64,000 nt of DNA from Streptomyces canus (GTDB taxonomy: Bacteria > Actinomycetota > Actinomycetes > Streptomycetales > Streptomycetaceae), in NCBI RefSeq assembly GCF_030815415.1, contig NZ_JAUSWW010000001.1:8122001-8186000 (forward strand), read 5' to 3'. Position numbers and translations under genes: made by a program. This document shows positions 16,870 through 24,922 of this stretch, in pieces. How positions within the stretch are numbered: the stretch's first letter is position 1; each line of letters begins with the position of its first letter. Below the pieces are notes generated by a model. The model was given only the letters and a program-made list of their open reading frames with translations, ran no database searches and was not told where the DNA came from.

Positions 16870-18582
16870 ATGAGCACGGAAGCGCGGCACGCCTCCATCC
16901 CTCCGCGCCCCACGGCACCCCCACGCCCCACGACCCCTCCGAAGACGGACTCCGAGGCCACGGACCGCGAGGCGCCCGGGCGCACCCCGGGCACCACCGA
17001 GGCACGGCCACCGGCCCAAGCATCGGGTGCGGGAGCGCGTACGGTGCCCGCGAGCGGCGCGGCTTCGCCCCGGCGCGGCGAGACCGCGGAACCGGCCCGT
17101 GATACCTCCCTGGACACGCCTCCCCGCTTCCCCCGCCTGCGCGCCCCGTCCTCCGGCGACCCCGCCCCCTCGACCCCGCCCCCGCCGAGGGCTTCCGCAC
17201 GCTTCCCGGACACGCCCCCGGCCCCCGGCCAGGACAGCCCCGGAACCCCCGCGACACCCCCGCGCCGCAACGCCACACCCCCGGAAACGTCCTTCGAGAC
17301 CACCTTCCGCCTCCGCCCGGTACCGGTCGCCCCGGACGCCCCCCTGGGCCGCCCCGCACCCCCCGCCACACCACCTCGCCCGTCCCCTGCGCCCGGTCCG
17401 ACGACGCCCTCCGGCGTACCGCCGAGGCCAGGCACCCGTCCGTCCTCTGCGCCCGGTCCGACGACACCCGCCGGCTCACCGCCCGGGTCTGGCAGCCGTC
17501 CGTCCTCCACGCCCGGCTCGGCGGCGCCCTCCGGTGCTCCGGCCGGTGTGCCGTCCCGGCCCGGTTCCCGTCCGGCCGGCGCGTCCGGCTCCCGGCCGGT
17601 CTCGGCGTCGGGCGGTGCGCCCGGGCAGCGGTCGGACTCGGTGGCCGCCGATGCCTTCGGGCGTACCGCACCCCCCGGAGGGGATCCGTCCCCCCGGCAG
17701 CCCGATCCCTCTCTCTCCTGGAGCGCCCCCCTGGCACCCGGTGACACCCCTGGATCCGGGCGGCCCGTCGTGTCGTTCGGGCAGCCCGAGGGGTATGACG
17801 AGCAGGCGCGGCCGCGCGTGCTCCGTGGGCGAGGCCGGCTGCGGGCCGTCGGTGTGGCCGTCTGTCTCGTGCTCGGGCTCGGGCTCATCGGCGGTGCCGC
17901 GACCGGGAGTTGGCTCGTCGGGGACTCGGCCGCGGCCGGGTCCGGGGACGCCTTCGCGGCGGCCGCCGAGATGTGGCACGGCGTTCCGGTCGACCAGCTC
18001 TTCCCACCCACCGTCGAGGGACAGGGCGCGGGCCCAGGCGGCGCCGACCGGACCTGGACGCGGATCGCCGTCGCCCCGGACAGCGGCTGCAAGGACGCCT
18101 TCGACCCCCTGCTGCGCAAGGCACTCGCCCCCGTCGGCTGCCAGCGGCTGCTCCGCGCCACCTACACCGACGCCACCCAGAGCTACGTCACCACCGTCGG
18201 ACTCCTCTTCACCAAGGCCGACGCCGCCGGCATGACCGCCCTCGACACCCGGTTCGGCAAGGAGAAACTCGGCGACCGGAGCGACCTCATGCCCCGGACC
18301 TACGCCGCCAAGAACACCGTCGCCGCAGCCTTCGGCAGGAAGCAGCGGGCCTCCTGGGCCGTCTCCGTCCTCACCGACGCCCCCGTAGTCGCCTACGCCG
18401 TCTCCGGCTGGGCCGACGGCCGCAGCGTCGACGAGCCGGAACCCGCAGAGAAGGCCATGGCGTCCGACGCCACCACGGACATCGCCCAGGCCGGTCTCGG
18501 CCACGAGGCCCAGGGACTCGCCGACCGCATCGAACGCGGCTTCCGCAAGACCGTCAGCTCGGCCACGGAGAAACCGTCGTGA
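16870..18582 (+). CDS. Proline-rich single-pass membrane protein preceding a mycosin-like protease
   Basis: 570 aa from the ATG at 16870, with a GGGGGG ribosome binding site. Residues 1 to about 315 are a low-complexity Pro/Ser/Thr/Ala/Gly region, probably disordered and cytosolic. One membrane helix follows at about 325-346 (VGVAVCLVLGLGLIGGAATG). The remaining 220 residues form an extracytoplasmic domain containing SGCKDAFDPLL, QRLLRATYTDATQSYVTTVGLLF and a C-terminal helix. I do not recognise the outer domain as a named enzyme. The gene overlaps the protease start by 4 nt, so the two are translated together and probably act together at the membrane. Confidence 0.82.
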   Translation: MSTEARHASIPPRPTAPPRPTTPPKTDSEATDREAPGRTPGTTEARPPAQASGAGARTVPASGAASPRRGETAEPARDTSLDTPPRFPRLRAPSSGDPAPSTPPPPRASARFPDTPPAPGQDSPGTPATPPRRNATPPETSFETTFRLRPVPVAPDAPLGRPAPPATPPRPSPAPGPTTPSGVPPRPGTRPSSAPGPTTPAGSPPGSGSRPSSTPGSAAPSGAPAGVPSRPGSRPAGASGSRPVSASGGAPGQRSDSVAADAFGRTAPPGGDPSPRQPDPSLSWSAPLAPGDTPGSGRPVVSFGQPEGYDEQARPRVLRGRGRLRAVGVAVCLVLGLGLIGGAATGSWLVGDSAAAGSGDAFAAAAEMWHGVPVDQLFPPTVEGQGAGPGGADRTWTRIAVAPDSGCKDAFDPLLRKALAPVGCQRLLRATYTDATQSYVTTVGLLFTKADAAGMTALDTRFGKEKLGDRSDLMPRTYAAKNTVAAAFGRKQRASWAVSVLTDAPVVAYAVSGWADGRSVDEPEPAEKAMASDATTDIAQAGLGHEAQGLADRIERGFRKTVSSATEKPS

Positions 18583-19754
18583 ACACCATGACCCGCCGCG
18601 CCGGCCTCCTCAGCGCCCTTCTCGCCGCCTCCCTCGCCCTCGTCCCGCCCACCGCGGCGCACGCCGACGGCATACGCGCCCAGCAGTGGGCCCTGGAAGC
18701 CATGCACACCCAGGAGGCCTGGCAGACCACCAAGGGCAAGGGCATCACCGTCGCCGTCCTCGACACCGGCGTCGAGGACGACCACCCCGACCTCGTCGGC
18801 AACGTCCTCGAAGGCAAGGACATGGTCGGCTTCGGAGCGAGCCGCGGCGACCGCGCCTGGGCCCGCCACGGCACCGCGATGGCCGGCATCATCGCCGGCC
18901 ACGGACACGGGTTCGGCAACGCCGACGGCGTGATGGGCATCGCCCCCGAGGCCAAGATCCTCCCCGTCCGCGTCATCCTGGAGGACGGCGACTCGGCCCG
19001 CGGCAAGGCCCGCAACACCCGCGGCAACGCCCTCGCCGAAGGCATCCGCTGGGCCGCCGACCACGGCGCCGACGTCATCAACCTCTCCCTGGGTGACGAC
19101 TCCAAGTCCGCCCACCCCGAACCCGCCGAGGACGAGGCCGTCCAGTACGCCCTCAAGAAGGGCTCCGTCGTCGTCGCCTCGGCAGGCAACGGCGGCGAGA
19201 AGGGCGACCACATCTCCTACCCGGCCGCCTACCCGGGTGTCATCGCCGCGACCGCGGTCGACCGGTACGGCACCCGCGCCGCCTTCTCCACCCGCCGCTG
19301 GTACTCCACGGTCAGCGCCCCCGGCGACAAGGTCGTCATCGCCGACCCCGACCACAAGTACTACGAGGGCTGGGGCACCAGCGCCGCCGCGGCCTTCGTC
19401 TCCGGAGCCGTCGCCCTGGTCAAGGCGGCCCACCCCGGCCTGACCCCGGCCCAGATCAAGAAGCTCCTGGAGGACACGGCCCGCGACGCCCCAGTGGGCG
19501 GCCGCGACGACTCCCGCGGCTACGGCCTGGTCGACCCGGCCGCCGCGATCAAGGCAGCCGCACAGCTGAAGCCGGAAGGCCTGCAGGCGGCGTCCTACGG
19601 CGAGAAGTACTTCGGCTCGGGCCCGGACGCGGCCGAGACGGAGGACGACGGGGCAGGCTGGGCGGCCCCGCTCGCGGGCGGCGCCGGCGGCGTCCTGCTG
19701 ATCGCGGCGGTGGTGCTGTGGCGGGGCCGTCGGGAAAACCACGACGAACTCTGA
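18579..19754 (+). CDS. Mycosin-like subtilisin (S8) membrane-anchored serine protease
   Basis: 391 aa. A signal peptide ends near AAHADG (residue 28-31). The subtilisin catalytic triad is present: Asp62 in VLDTGVEDDHPD, His97 in RHGTAMAGI and Ser268 in GTSAAAAFVSG, with the oxyanion Asn in ASAGNGG. A C-terminal helix (LAGGAGGVLLIAAVVLW) and basic tail anchor it, as in mycosins of type VII secretion systems. No ESX core genes (eccC, esxA/B) are nearby, so this is an orphan mycosin paired with the Pro-rich membrane protein. The GTG at 18579 overlaps the previous stop by 4 nt; ATG at 18588 is an alternative. Confidence 0.92.
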   Translation: MNTMTRRAGLLSALLAASLALVPPTAAHADGIRAQQWALEAMHTQEAWQTTKGKGITVAVLDTGVEDDHPDLVGNVLEGKDMVGFGASRGDRAWARHGTAMAGIIAGHGHGFGNADGVMGIAPEAKILPVRVILEDGDSARGKARNTRGNALAEGIRWAADHGADVINLSLGDDSKSAHPEPAEDEAVQYALKKGSVVVASAGNGGEKGDHISYPAAYPGVIAATAVDRYGTRAAFSTRRWYSTVSAPGDKVVIADPDHKYYEGWGTSAAAAFVSGAVALVKAAHPGLTPAQIKKLLEDTARDAPVGGRDDSRGYGLVDPAAAIKAAAQLKPEGLQAASYGEKYFGSGPDAAETEDDGAGWAAPLAGGAGGVLLIAAVVLWRGRRENHDEL

Positions 19755-19788
19755 GCCGCCGACCCGGGTTCGGACAACGCCGGTGGGC

Positions 19789-19843
19789 GGGCGGGACTGT
19801 ACCGATGTGCGGCTACCGCCGCGCGGGCGCGACCGGCCACAAC
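19789..19843 (+). repeat. Intergenic hairpin repeat, copy 1
   Basis: This is a diverged member of the family found at 29857, 31027, 49898, 57104 and 60393: GACTGTACCGATGTGCGGC, TAC, then GCCGCGCGGGCGCGACCGG. It forms a GCGGC/GCCGC hairpin enclosed by weaker complementary arms. It lies 35 nt downstream of the mycosin stop, consistent with a 3'-end or terminator-associated element. Confidence 0.7.
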
Positions 19844-19878
19844 GCTGCCGCACCCCGCCGGGGCCTGTCGAGGCACTC

Positions 19879-20826
19879 TCAACCCGTGAACACCGACACC
19901 GCGGCCCGGGCCGCCGACTCCACGAGTGAAATCCCCTTCTCCTTCGTCGCGTTGCCGTTCGACAGCGCGACGACGAGATACTCGCTCCCGTCCGATGCCG
20001 TGACGCGCCCGATGCTGTTGATGTCCCACAGACCGGTCGTACTGCGCGGCAGCCAGCCGTTCTTCAAGGCCCACGCCGACCCGTCCGCCGCGGCCGAGAC
20101 CCCCCAGTCCTGGCCGACGGCTATCCGCCCCATCAGCCCCCGCACATACTCCCGCGACACCGAGCTCAACTCCGAGTCGTCCCCGAACACCTGCCGCAGC
20201 AACGTGAGCTGATCCGCCGCCGTGGTCCGGGTCAGCCCCCACAGCATCCCGTCACCGCCCTCGGTGCCCGTGAGCCCGAGCCGCTCGTTGGCCGCGTCGA
20301 GCCCCTCCGCCTGCCCGATGATCCGCCACAGCGCCGACGCGGAGGCGTTGTCGCTGTTCTCGATCATCGCGGTGGCGTACGACTTCTCGGCCGTCGTGAG
20401 ATGCCGGTCCTCGTCCTGCGCCCGGAGCAGCAGCGCCGCCAGGATGTCGACCTTGACGATGCTCGCCGTGTCGAAGGCGGCGTCCCCGTACGTGGCGCTC
20501 TCCCCGGAGCCCAGGTCGAGCACGGCGACCGAGACGTCCGCGTCGTCCGGCACGGTCACCGACTCCATGGCCGTGGCGAGCAGCTTGTCGTGGTCCACCG
20601 TCGGCTGCGTCACGGGCTCCACCGATGCCTCCTCGCTCGTCGCCGCCGTGGCCGGCGACGGGGCCGACGACACGGAGGGAGCGCCGGAGTGCGCCTGCGC
20701 CTTCACATACACGGTGCCCCCGGCCGTGGCACCGACGATCGCGACGAAGGCGAGGGCGGTGTACATCAGCGGGCGCCGCCGGGACGGGCGCGAGCGACGG
20801 CTTCGGCGGGCTCTGGAGGACTCCAT
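19879..20826 (-). CDS. Class A beta-lactamase-fold secreted serine hydrolase
   Basis: 315 aa. A basic N-terminus and membrane helix (about residues 21-42) precede a Ser/Ala/Glu linker and a penicillin-binding-fold domain. Active-site motifs are S122-x-x-K (SIVK), SDN at 158-160 and KNG at 255-257 in place of KTG or KSG. The usual class A Glu166 region is not obvious, so true beta-lactamase activity is doubtful; a D,D-peptidase-like or cell-wall role is equally possible. The ATG at 20826 fits the signal/anchor. Upstream lies an 11-bp-spaced direct repeat. It is convergent with the mycosin gene. Confidence 0.82.
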   Translation of the reverse strand: MESSRARRSRRSRPSRRRPLMYTALAFVAIVGATAGGTVYVKAQAHSGAPSVSSAPSPATAATSEEASVEPVTQPTVDHDKLLATAMESVTVPDDADVSVAVLDLGSGESATYGDAAFDTASIVKVDILAALLLRAQDEDRHLTTAEKSYATAMIENSDNASASALWRIIGQAEGLDAANERLGLTGTEGGDGMLWGLTRTTAADQLTLLRQVFGDDSELSSVSREYVRGLMGRIAVGQDWGVSAAADGSAWALKNGWLPRSTTGLWDINSIGRVTASDGSEYLVVALSNGNATKEKGISLVESAARAAVSVFTG

Positions 20827-20860
20827 GACCGTGATGGTCGGGCCCCCGGCTGTGCGGGCC

Positions 20861-20878
20861 GTTAGACGAAAGTTAGAT
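20861..20878. promoter_or_regulatory. Direct repeat GTTAGA-N5-GTTAGA upstream of the serine hydrolase
   Basis: Two GTTAGA hexamers start exactly 11 nt apart (20861 and 20872), 35-50 nt upstream of the serine hydrolase start. Eleven-bp direct repeats are typical sites for OmpR-family response regulators. Assignment to any regulator is inference, and no cognate gene is adjacent. Confidence 0.4.
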
Positions 20879-20976
20879 GTGTGTCAGGGAAATCTGAGAT
20901 TCCGGTGAAGAGCGTCACGGAGAGGTTTCCGGGGCCGCACAAGCCCAGCAGCATCCCCCCTATAGGGTCAGTGACC

Positions 20977-21705
20977 GTGGCGAACAAGAACATTCCCGAC
21001 TCCGGCTTCTCCGACGACGACGGCACCGCCGACCCCGGGCTGAGCGCGGCGCTCGCCGCCTGGGCCGAGGACCGCAGCGCCGTGGGACCCGTCCTGGAGG
21101 CACTGAAGGGCGCCCGGCTGCTCGTCCCCGTCGTGGCCGTGCTCGGCGAGGTCGAGGAGGACGAGAACGGACTGCGCCGCGAGAAGACCAGCGACATGGC
21201 CGTCCCGACCCTGAAGGCCGGCGGCCGCACCGCGCTGCCCGCCTTCACGTCCACCGACTCGCTGGCGCGCTGGGACCCGGCGGCCCGCCCCGTCGCCGTA
21301 CCCCTGCACCAGGCGCTCCAGGCCGCCGCGCACGAGAAGGCGGACACGGTCGTCCTGGACCTGGCCGGACCGGTGCCGTTCGAGCTGACCGGCCCGGCGC
21401 TGCTCGCCCTCGCCGAGGGCCGTACGACGACGGACCCGCTCGCCGACCCCGCGGTCGTGGCGGCGGTACGTGCCGCTGTCGCTGCGGTGGGCGCGGTGGA
21501 GCGGGCCTATCTCGGACCCGGCCAGGGGGACGGCACTCTCGCCCTGGTCCTCTACCCCGGCATGCCGAACGACGCCGGCGTCCACGGGGTGGCCCGGCGT
21601 CTGGCCGCCGACGAGACGCTGAGGGCCCGCCTGGTGCGCGGCCTCGACCTGGCACTGCTGCCGGCCGGGGCGACGCCTCCGGGCGAGCCCTTGTACGTGC
21701 GGTAG
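20977..21705 (+). CDS. SseB-family protein
   Basis: 242 aa. It contains the SseB N-terminal-like region: LSAALAAWAEDRSAVGPVLEALKGARLLVPVVAVLGEVE, followed by DMAVPTLKAGGRTALPAFTS and, later, DTVVLDLAGPVPFELTGPAL. Such proteins are widespread in actinobacteria and lack a clear biochemical role. GTG at 20977 begins VANKNIPDSGF; GTG at 20971 is an alternative. No ribosome binding site precedes either. A -10-like TATAGG lies at 20961-20966, so a leaderless or near-leaderless transcript is plausible. The stop lies 4 nt from the stop of the convergent DUF1844 gene. Confidence 0.82.
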   Translation: MANKNIPDSGFSDDDGTADPGLSAALAAWAEDRSAVGPVLEALKGARLLVPVVAVLGEVEEDENGLRREKTSDMAVPTLKAGGRTALPAFTSTDSLARWDPAARPVAVPLHQALQAAAHEKADTVVLDLAGPVPFELTGPALLALAEGRTTTDPLADPAVVAAVRAAVAAVGAVERAYLGPGQGDGTLALVLYPGMPNDAGVHGVARRLAADETLRARLVRGLDLALLPAGATPPGEPLYVR

Positions 21706-21709
21706 GGAC

Positions 21710-22069
21710 TCAGCCGTAGACCGGGCCCGTGTACTTCTCGCCCGGGCCCTGGCCCGGCTCGTCCGGGACGATCGACGCCTCGCGGAACGCCAGCTGGAGG
21801 GACTTCAGACCGTCGCGCAGGGGGGCCGCGTGGAAGGAGCTGATCTCGGTCGCGCTGCCGTCCAGCAGACCGGCCAGGGCGTGGATCAGCTTGCGGGCCT
21901 CGTCGAGGTCCTTGTACTTGTCGCCCTCCTCGGTCAGACCGAGCTTCACCGCGGCGGCGCTCATCAGGTTCACGGCGACCGTCACGATCACCTCGACGGC
22001 GGGGACCTCGGCGATGTCGCGGGTCATCTCGTCGAAGTCGGCGGGGGACTCAGGAGGGGTGTCACTCAT
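21710..22069 (-). CDS. DUF1844 domain-containing protein
   Basis: 119 aa. The sequence MSDTPPESPADFDEMTRDIA is followed by the DUF1844 core VNLMSAAAVKLGLTEE and DLDEARKLIHALAGLLDG. It ends with a short proline/glycine tail GQGPGEKYTGPVYG. The family is small, soluble and uncharacterised, and in many actinobacteria lies beside infC, as here. ATG at 22069 is chosen; the 30-residue extension upstream overlaps the infC promoter region and lacks family similarity. It is divergent from infC. Confidence 0.88.
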   Translation of the reverse strand: MSDTPPESPADFDEMTRDIAEVPAVEVIVTVAVNLMSAAAVKLGLTEEGDKYKDLDEARKLIHALAGLLDGSATEISSFHAAPLRDGLKSLQLAFREASIVPDEPGQGPGEKYTGPVYG

Positions 22070-22440
22070 GGCCCACACGATAGGCGGTCCGTGCCGGCGT
22101 TCCCCCAATTGGTCCTTGTCAAGCGATCCTGCTAACCTGGTTGACGACCGGCTGGACACTCGCGTGCCCGGCCCACAAGTGGAGGCTCCGATCTCCCACC
22201 TGACCGTCCCCCGGGACGGCGGGTCACCCCGGTCAGGCGGCCACCATCGTTCCGTACGGACGATGGAGTCGCCCGAATGCGCGCCCCGCGATCATCGCGG
22301 CGGTGCTCCGGCAGTGTTTTGGAGCCCCGTCTTGTGATCGTCCGGGGCATTTTTTGTGCTTCGGCGCGGTTAGGTCTGTCGAAAAGAGACAAACGCGGCT
22401 GTCCGCCAGACCGCCGTGTGGTGCTAACCGAGGAGGATCC
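22070..22440 (+). promoter_or_regulatory. infC leader: promoter, hairpins and terminator-like attenuator
   Basis: A 371-nt non-coding leader. A plausible promoter is TTGGTC (22109-22114), an 18-nt spacer, then TAACCT (22133-22138). A hairpin CCGTCCC/GGGACGG lies at 22204-22219. GCCCCG (22324-22329) pairs with CGGGGC (22343-22348), followed by T-A-rich ATTTTTTG with six T at 22350-22355: an intrinsic-terminator shape about 90 nt before infC. GCTCC (22305-22309) can alternatively pair with GGAGC (22321-22325), disrupting the terminator stem. The arrangement suggests transcription attenuation of the infC-rpmI-rplT operon; the signal is unknown. Confidence 0.6.
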
Positions 22441-23151
22441 ATCAGCGCCGAGCCCCGCATCAACGACCGGATTCGCGTTCCAGAGGTGCGACTTGTCGGT
22501 CCCAGTGGCGAGCAGGTGGGCATTGTCCCGCTGGCCAAGGCACTGGAGCTTGCGCAGGAGTACGACCTGGACCTGGTCGAGGTGGCGGCTACCGCCCGTC
22601 CGCCTGTGTGCAAGCTCATGGACTACGGGAAGTTCAAGTACGAGTCGGCCATGAAGGCCCGTGAGGCGCGCAAGAACCAGGCGCACACGGTCATCAAGGA
22701 GATGAAACTCCGGCCGAAGATCGACCCGCACGACTATGACACCAAGAAGGGTCACGTCGTTCGGTTCCTCAAGCAGGGCGACAAGGTCAAGATCACGATC
22801 ATGTTCCGTGGTCGCGAGCAGTCCCGGCCGGAACTCGGCTACCGACTGCTGCAGCGTCTCGCGTCGGACGTCGAGGACCTCGGTTTCGTTGAGTCGAACC
22901 CGAAGCAGGACGGCCGAAACATGATCATGGTTCTCGGTCCGCACAAGAAGAAGACCGAGGCGATGGCCGAGGCGCGCCAGGCGCAGGAAGCCCGCAAGGC
23001 TGAAGCGAAGGCCAACCCCGGCAAGTCGCAGAACGCCGCGGACCCCGACGCCGTGAACGCTGACGGCGAGGACGGCGAGGACGTCGAGGCCGCCGACGCT
23101 GTTGCCGAGGCTCCTGCTGAGGCCCCTGCCGAGGCTCCCGCCGAGGCGTGA
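22441..23151 (+). CDS. infC: Translation initiation factor IF-3, probable ATC start
   Basis: 236 aa from the proposed ATC codon at 22441. The IF3 N-domain begins at once (PRINDRIRVPEVRLVG), followed by the lysine-rich linker around KFKYESAMKAREARKNQ and the C-domain with VKITIMFRGREQSRPELG. No ATG, GTG or TTG lies at the family start. GAGGAGG at 22430-22436 ends 4 nt before ATC, a clear ribosome binding site. E. coli infC starts at AUU and IF3 represses such starts, so an ATC start implies the same autocontrol. A Glu/Ala-rich acidic tail of about 55 residues extends beyond the canonical end. It heads infC-rpmI-rplT. Confidence 0.93.
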   Translation: MSAEPRINDRIRVPEVRLVGPSGEQVGIVPLAKALELAQEYDLDLVEVAATARPPVCKLMDYGKFKYESAMKAREARKNQAHTVIKEMKLRPKIDPHDYDTKKGHVVRFLKQGDKVKITIMFRGREQSRPELGYRLLQRLASDVEDLGFVESNPKQDGRNMIMVLGPHKKKTEAMAEARQAQEARKAEAKANPGKSQNAADPDAVNADGEDGEDVEAADAVAEAPAEAPAEAPAEA

Positions 23152-23263
23152 TCCCAGGGGACGCGAGTCCCCCAGGACGTAACCGATACAAGAGCGACGC
23201 TCCACCGTGTGCCCGGTTTCACGACCGGGCACCGGAGCGCCACCCAGAGGAGAGAACGGCGCT

Positions 23264-23458
23264 ATGCCGAAGAACAAGTCGCACAGCGGTGCCAGCAAGC
23301 GCTTCAAGATCACCGGCTCCGGCAAGGTGCTCCGCGAGCGTGCCGGCAAGCGCCACCTGCTCGAGCACAAGTCGTCCCGCGTGACGCGCCGGCTCACCGG
23401 CAACGCCGAGATGGCCCCGGGCGACGCCAAGAAGATCAAGAAGCTTCTCGGCAAGTGA
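23264..23458 (+). CDS. rpmI: 50S ribosomal protein L35
   Basis: 64 aa, the usual family length, with the basic core PKNKSHSGASKRFKITGSGK and RHLLEHKSSRVTRRL. It binds 23S rRNA in the large subunit. ATG at 23264 follows AGAGGAGAG by about 10 nt. The longer upstream reading frame is spurious because L35 begins MPKNK or MPKMK. It sits in the conserved infC-rpmI-rplT order, 112 nt after infC and 101 nt before rplT. Confidence 0.98.
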   Translation: MPKNKSHSGASKRFKITGSGKVLRERAGKRHLLEHKSSRVTRRLTGNAEMAPGDAKKIKKLLGK

Positions 23459-23559
23459 CGTACCCGGCGCCTTCACTGAGCGCCGTACGTCTGGACCGGG
23501 ACCCTATCGATACCGGGCCGTGTGAGTCCCACCACGGCCCCGCTACAAGGAGTTAACAA

Positions 23560-23943
23560 GTGGCACGCGTCAAGCGGGCAGTCAACGCCCACAAGAAGCG
23601 CCGGGCGATCCTCGAGGCGGCCTCCGGCTACCGCGGTCAGCGCTCGCGCCTGTACCGCAAGGCCAAGGAGCAGGTCACCCACTCGCTGGTCTACAACTAC
23701 AACGACCGCAAGAAGCGCAAGGGTGACTTCCGTCGGCTGTGGATCCAGCGCATCAACGCCGCTGCCCGCGCCAACGGCATCACGTACAACCGCTTCATCC
23801 AGGGTCTGAACGCGGCGAACATCGAGGTCGACCGCAAGATCCTGGCCGAGCTGGCCGTCAACGACGCCACCGCGTTCGCCGCGCTGGTCGAGGTCGCGCA
23901 GAAGGCTCTGCCGGCCGACGTCAACGCCCCCAAGGCGGCCTGA
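23560..23943 (+). CDS. rplT: 50S ribosomal protein L20
   Basis: 127 aa with the L20 signature: basic helical N-terminus ARVKRAVNAHKKRRAILEAA, GYRGQRSRLYRKAKEQV and the C-terminal FIQGLNAANIEVDRKILAELA. L20 is essential for early assembly of the large subunit and in several bacteria represses its own operon; whether it acts on the long infC leader here is untested. GTG start with AAGGAG 7 nt upstream. A terminator hairpin follows at 23973. Confidence 0.98.
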   Translation: MARVKRAVNAHKKRRAILEAASGYRGQRSRLYRKAKEQVTHSLVYNYNDRKKRKGDFRRLWIQRINAAARANGITYNRFIQGLNAANIEVDRKILAELAVNDATAFAALVEVAQKALPADVNAPKAA

Positions 23944-23972
23944 CGCCTGGCTTTGCGCCGACGTGACATGAG

Positions 23973-24002
23973 GGACCCGCAGGCTTTTGGGCTTGCGGGT
24001 CC
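23973..24002 (+). terminator. Terminator after rplT
   Basis: GGACCCGCA (23973-23981) pairs perfectly with TGCGGGTCC (23994-24002) around a 12-nt loop, followed by TGTTGTGT. A 9-bp GC-rich stem just past the rplT stop is the expected end of the infC operon. Confidence 0.8.
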
Positions 24003-24020
24003 TGTTGTGTAGTTCTGAAA

Positions 24021-24872
24021 GTGAGCCTCATGCACTCCGCACCCCCCGAGCTGATCTCCCCCCGTTCCCCCCGCGTCTCCGCCGCCCGGCGGCTCGCCAA
24101 GCGGAACTTCCGGGGCAAGGAGCGGCTGTTCCTGGCCGAGGGGCCGCAGGCCGTGCGGGAGGCCGCCGGGCACGGACTCGTGGAGTTGTTCGCCACCGTC
24201 GAGGCCGCCGAGCGGTACGCCGAGATCATCGGGGAGGCCCGCGCCGTCGGAGCGCGTGTGCACCTCGCGTCCGAGGACGTCATCGCCGACATCTCCACCA
24301 CCGTCGCCCCGCAGGGGCTCGTCGGTGTGTGCCGGTTCCTCGACACTCCCTTCGAGGAGATCCTCGCCGCCCGCCCCCGGCTCGTCGCCGTGCTCGCGAA
24401 CGTCCGCGACCCCGGGAACGCCGGGACCGTGCTGCGGTGCGCGGACGCCGCCGGGGCCGGGGCCGTCGTACTGACCGACGCGTCCGTGGATCTCTACAAC
24501 CCCAAGGCCGTGCGGGCCTCCGTGGGCTCCCTCTTCCATCTCCCCGTCGCCGTCGGGGTCCCCGTGGAGCAGGCGGTCCAGGGGCTCAAGGACGCCGGTG
24601 TGCGGATCCTCGCCGCCGACGGGGCCGGGACCGACGACCTCGACGACGAGCTCGACAAGGGGACCATGGGCGGACCGACCGCCTGGATCTTCGGGAACGA
24701 GGCGTGGGGGCTCCCGGAGGAGACCCGGGCGCTCGCGGACGCCGTCGTGCGCGTCCCGATCCACGGGAAGGCCGAGAGCCTGAACCTGGCGACCGCCGCC
24801 GCCGTATGTCTCTACGCGTCGGCCCGTGCACAGCGCGCCTCCGGAGGGTGCCGCTCCGTCACCGAGAGCTAG
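24021..24872 (+). CDS. SpoU/TrmH-family RNA 2'-O-methyltransferase
   Basis: 283 aa. An N-terminal substrate-binding domain (SPRVSAARRLAKRNFRGKERLFLAEGPQAV is its start) is joined to a SPOUT knot domain with the three motifs: motif 1 NVRDPGNAGTVLRCAD, motif 2 WIFGNEAWGLP and motif 3 VPIHGKAESLNLATAAAVCLY. SpoU enzymes methylate ribose in rRNA or tRNA using S-adenosylmethionine; the substrate nucleotide is not readable. The GTG start at 24021 has an alternative ATG at 24030. Location just after rplT is common in actinobacteria. It stands alone between the rplT terminator and the kinase. Confidence 0.92.
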   Translation: MSLMHSAPPELISPRSPRVSAARRLAKRNFRGKERLFLAEGPQAVREAAGHGLVELFATVEAAERYAEIIGEARAVGARVHLASEDVIADISTTVAPQGLVGVCRFLDTPFEEILAARPRLVAVLANVRDPGNAGTVLRCADAAGAGAVVLTDASVDLYNPKAVRASVGSLFHLPVAVGVPVEQAVQGLKDAGVRILAADGAGTDDLDDELDKGTMGGPTAWIFGNEAWGLPEETRALADAVVRVPIHGKAESLNLATAAAVCLYASARAQRASGGCRSVTES

Positions 24873-24922
24873 TAGGGTGACCAGCTCGGGGGCCCTCCGT
24901 CGAAGAGGTGGGGTACGGGGAC

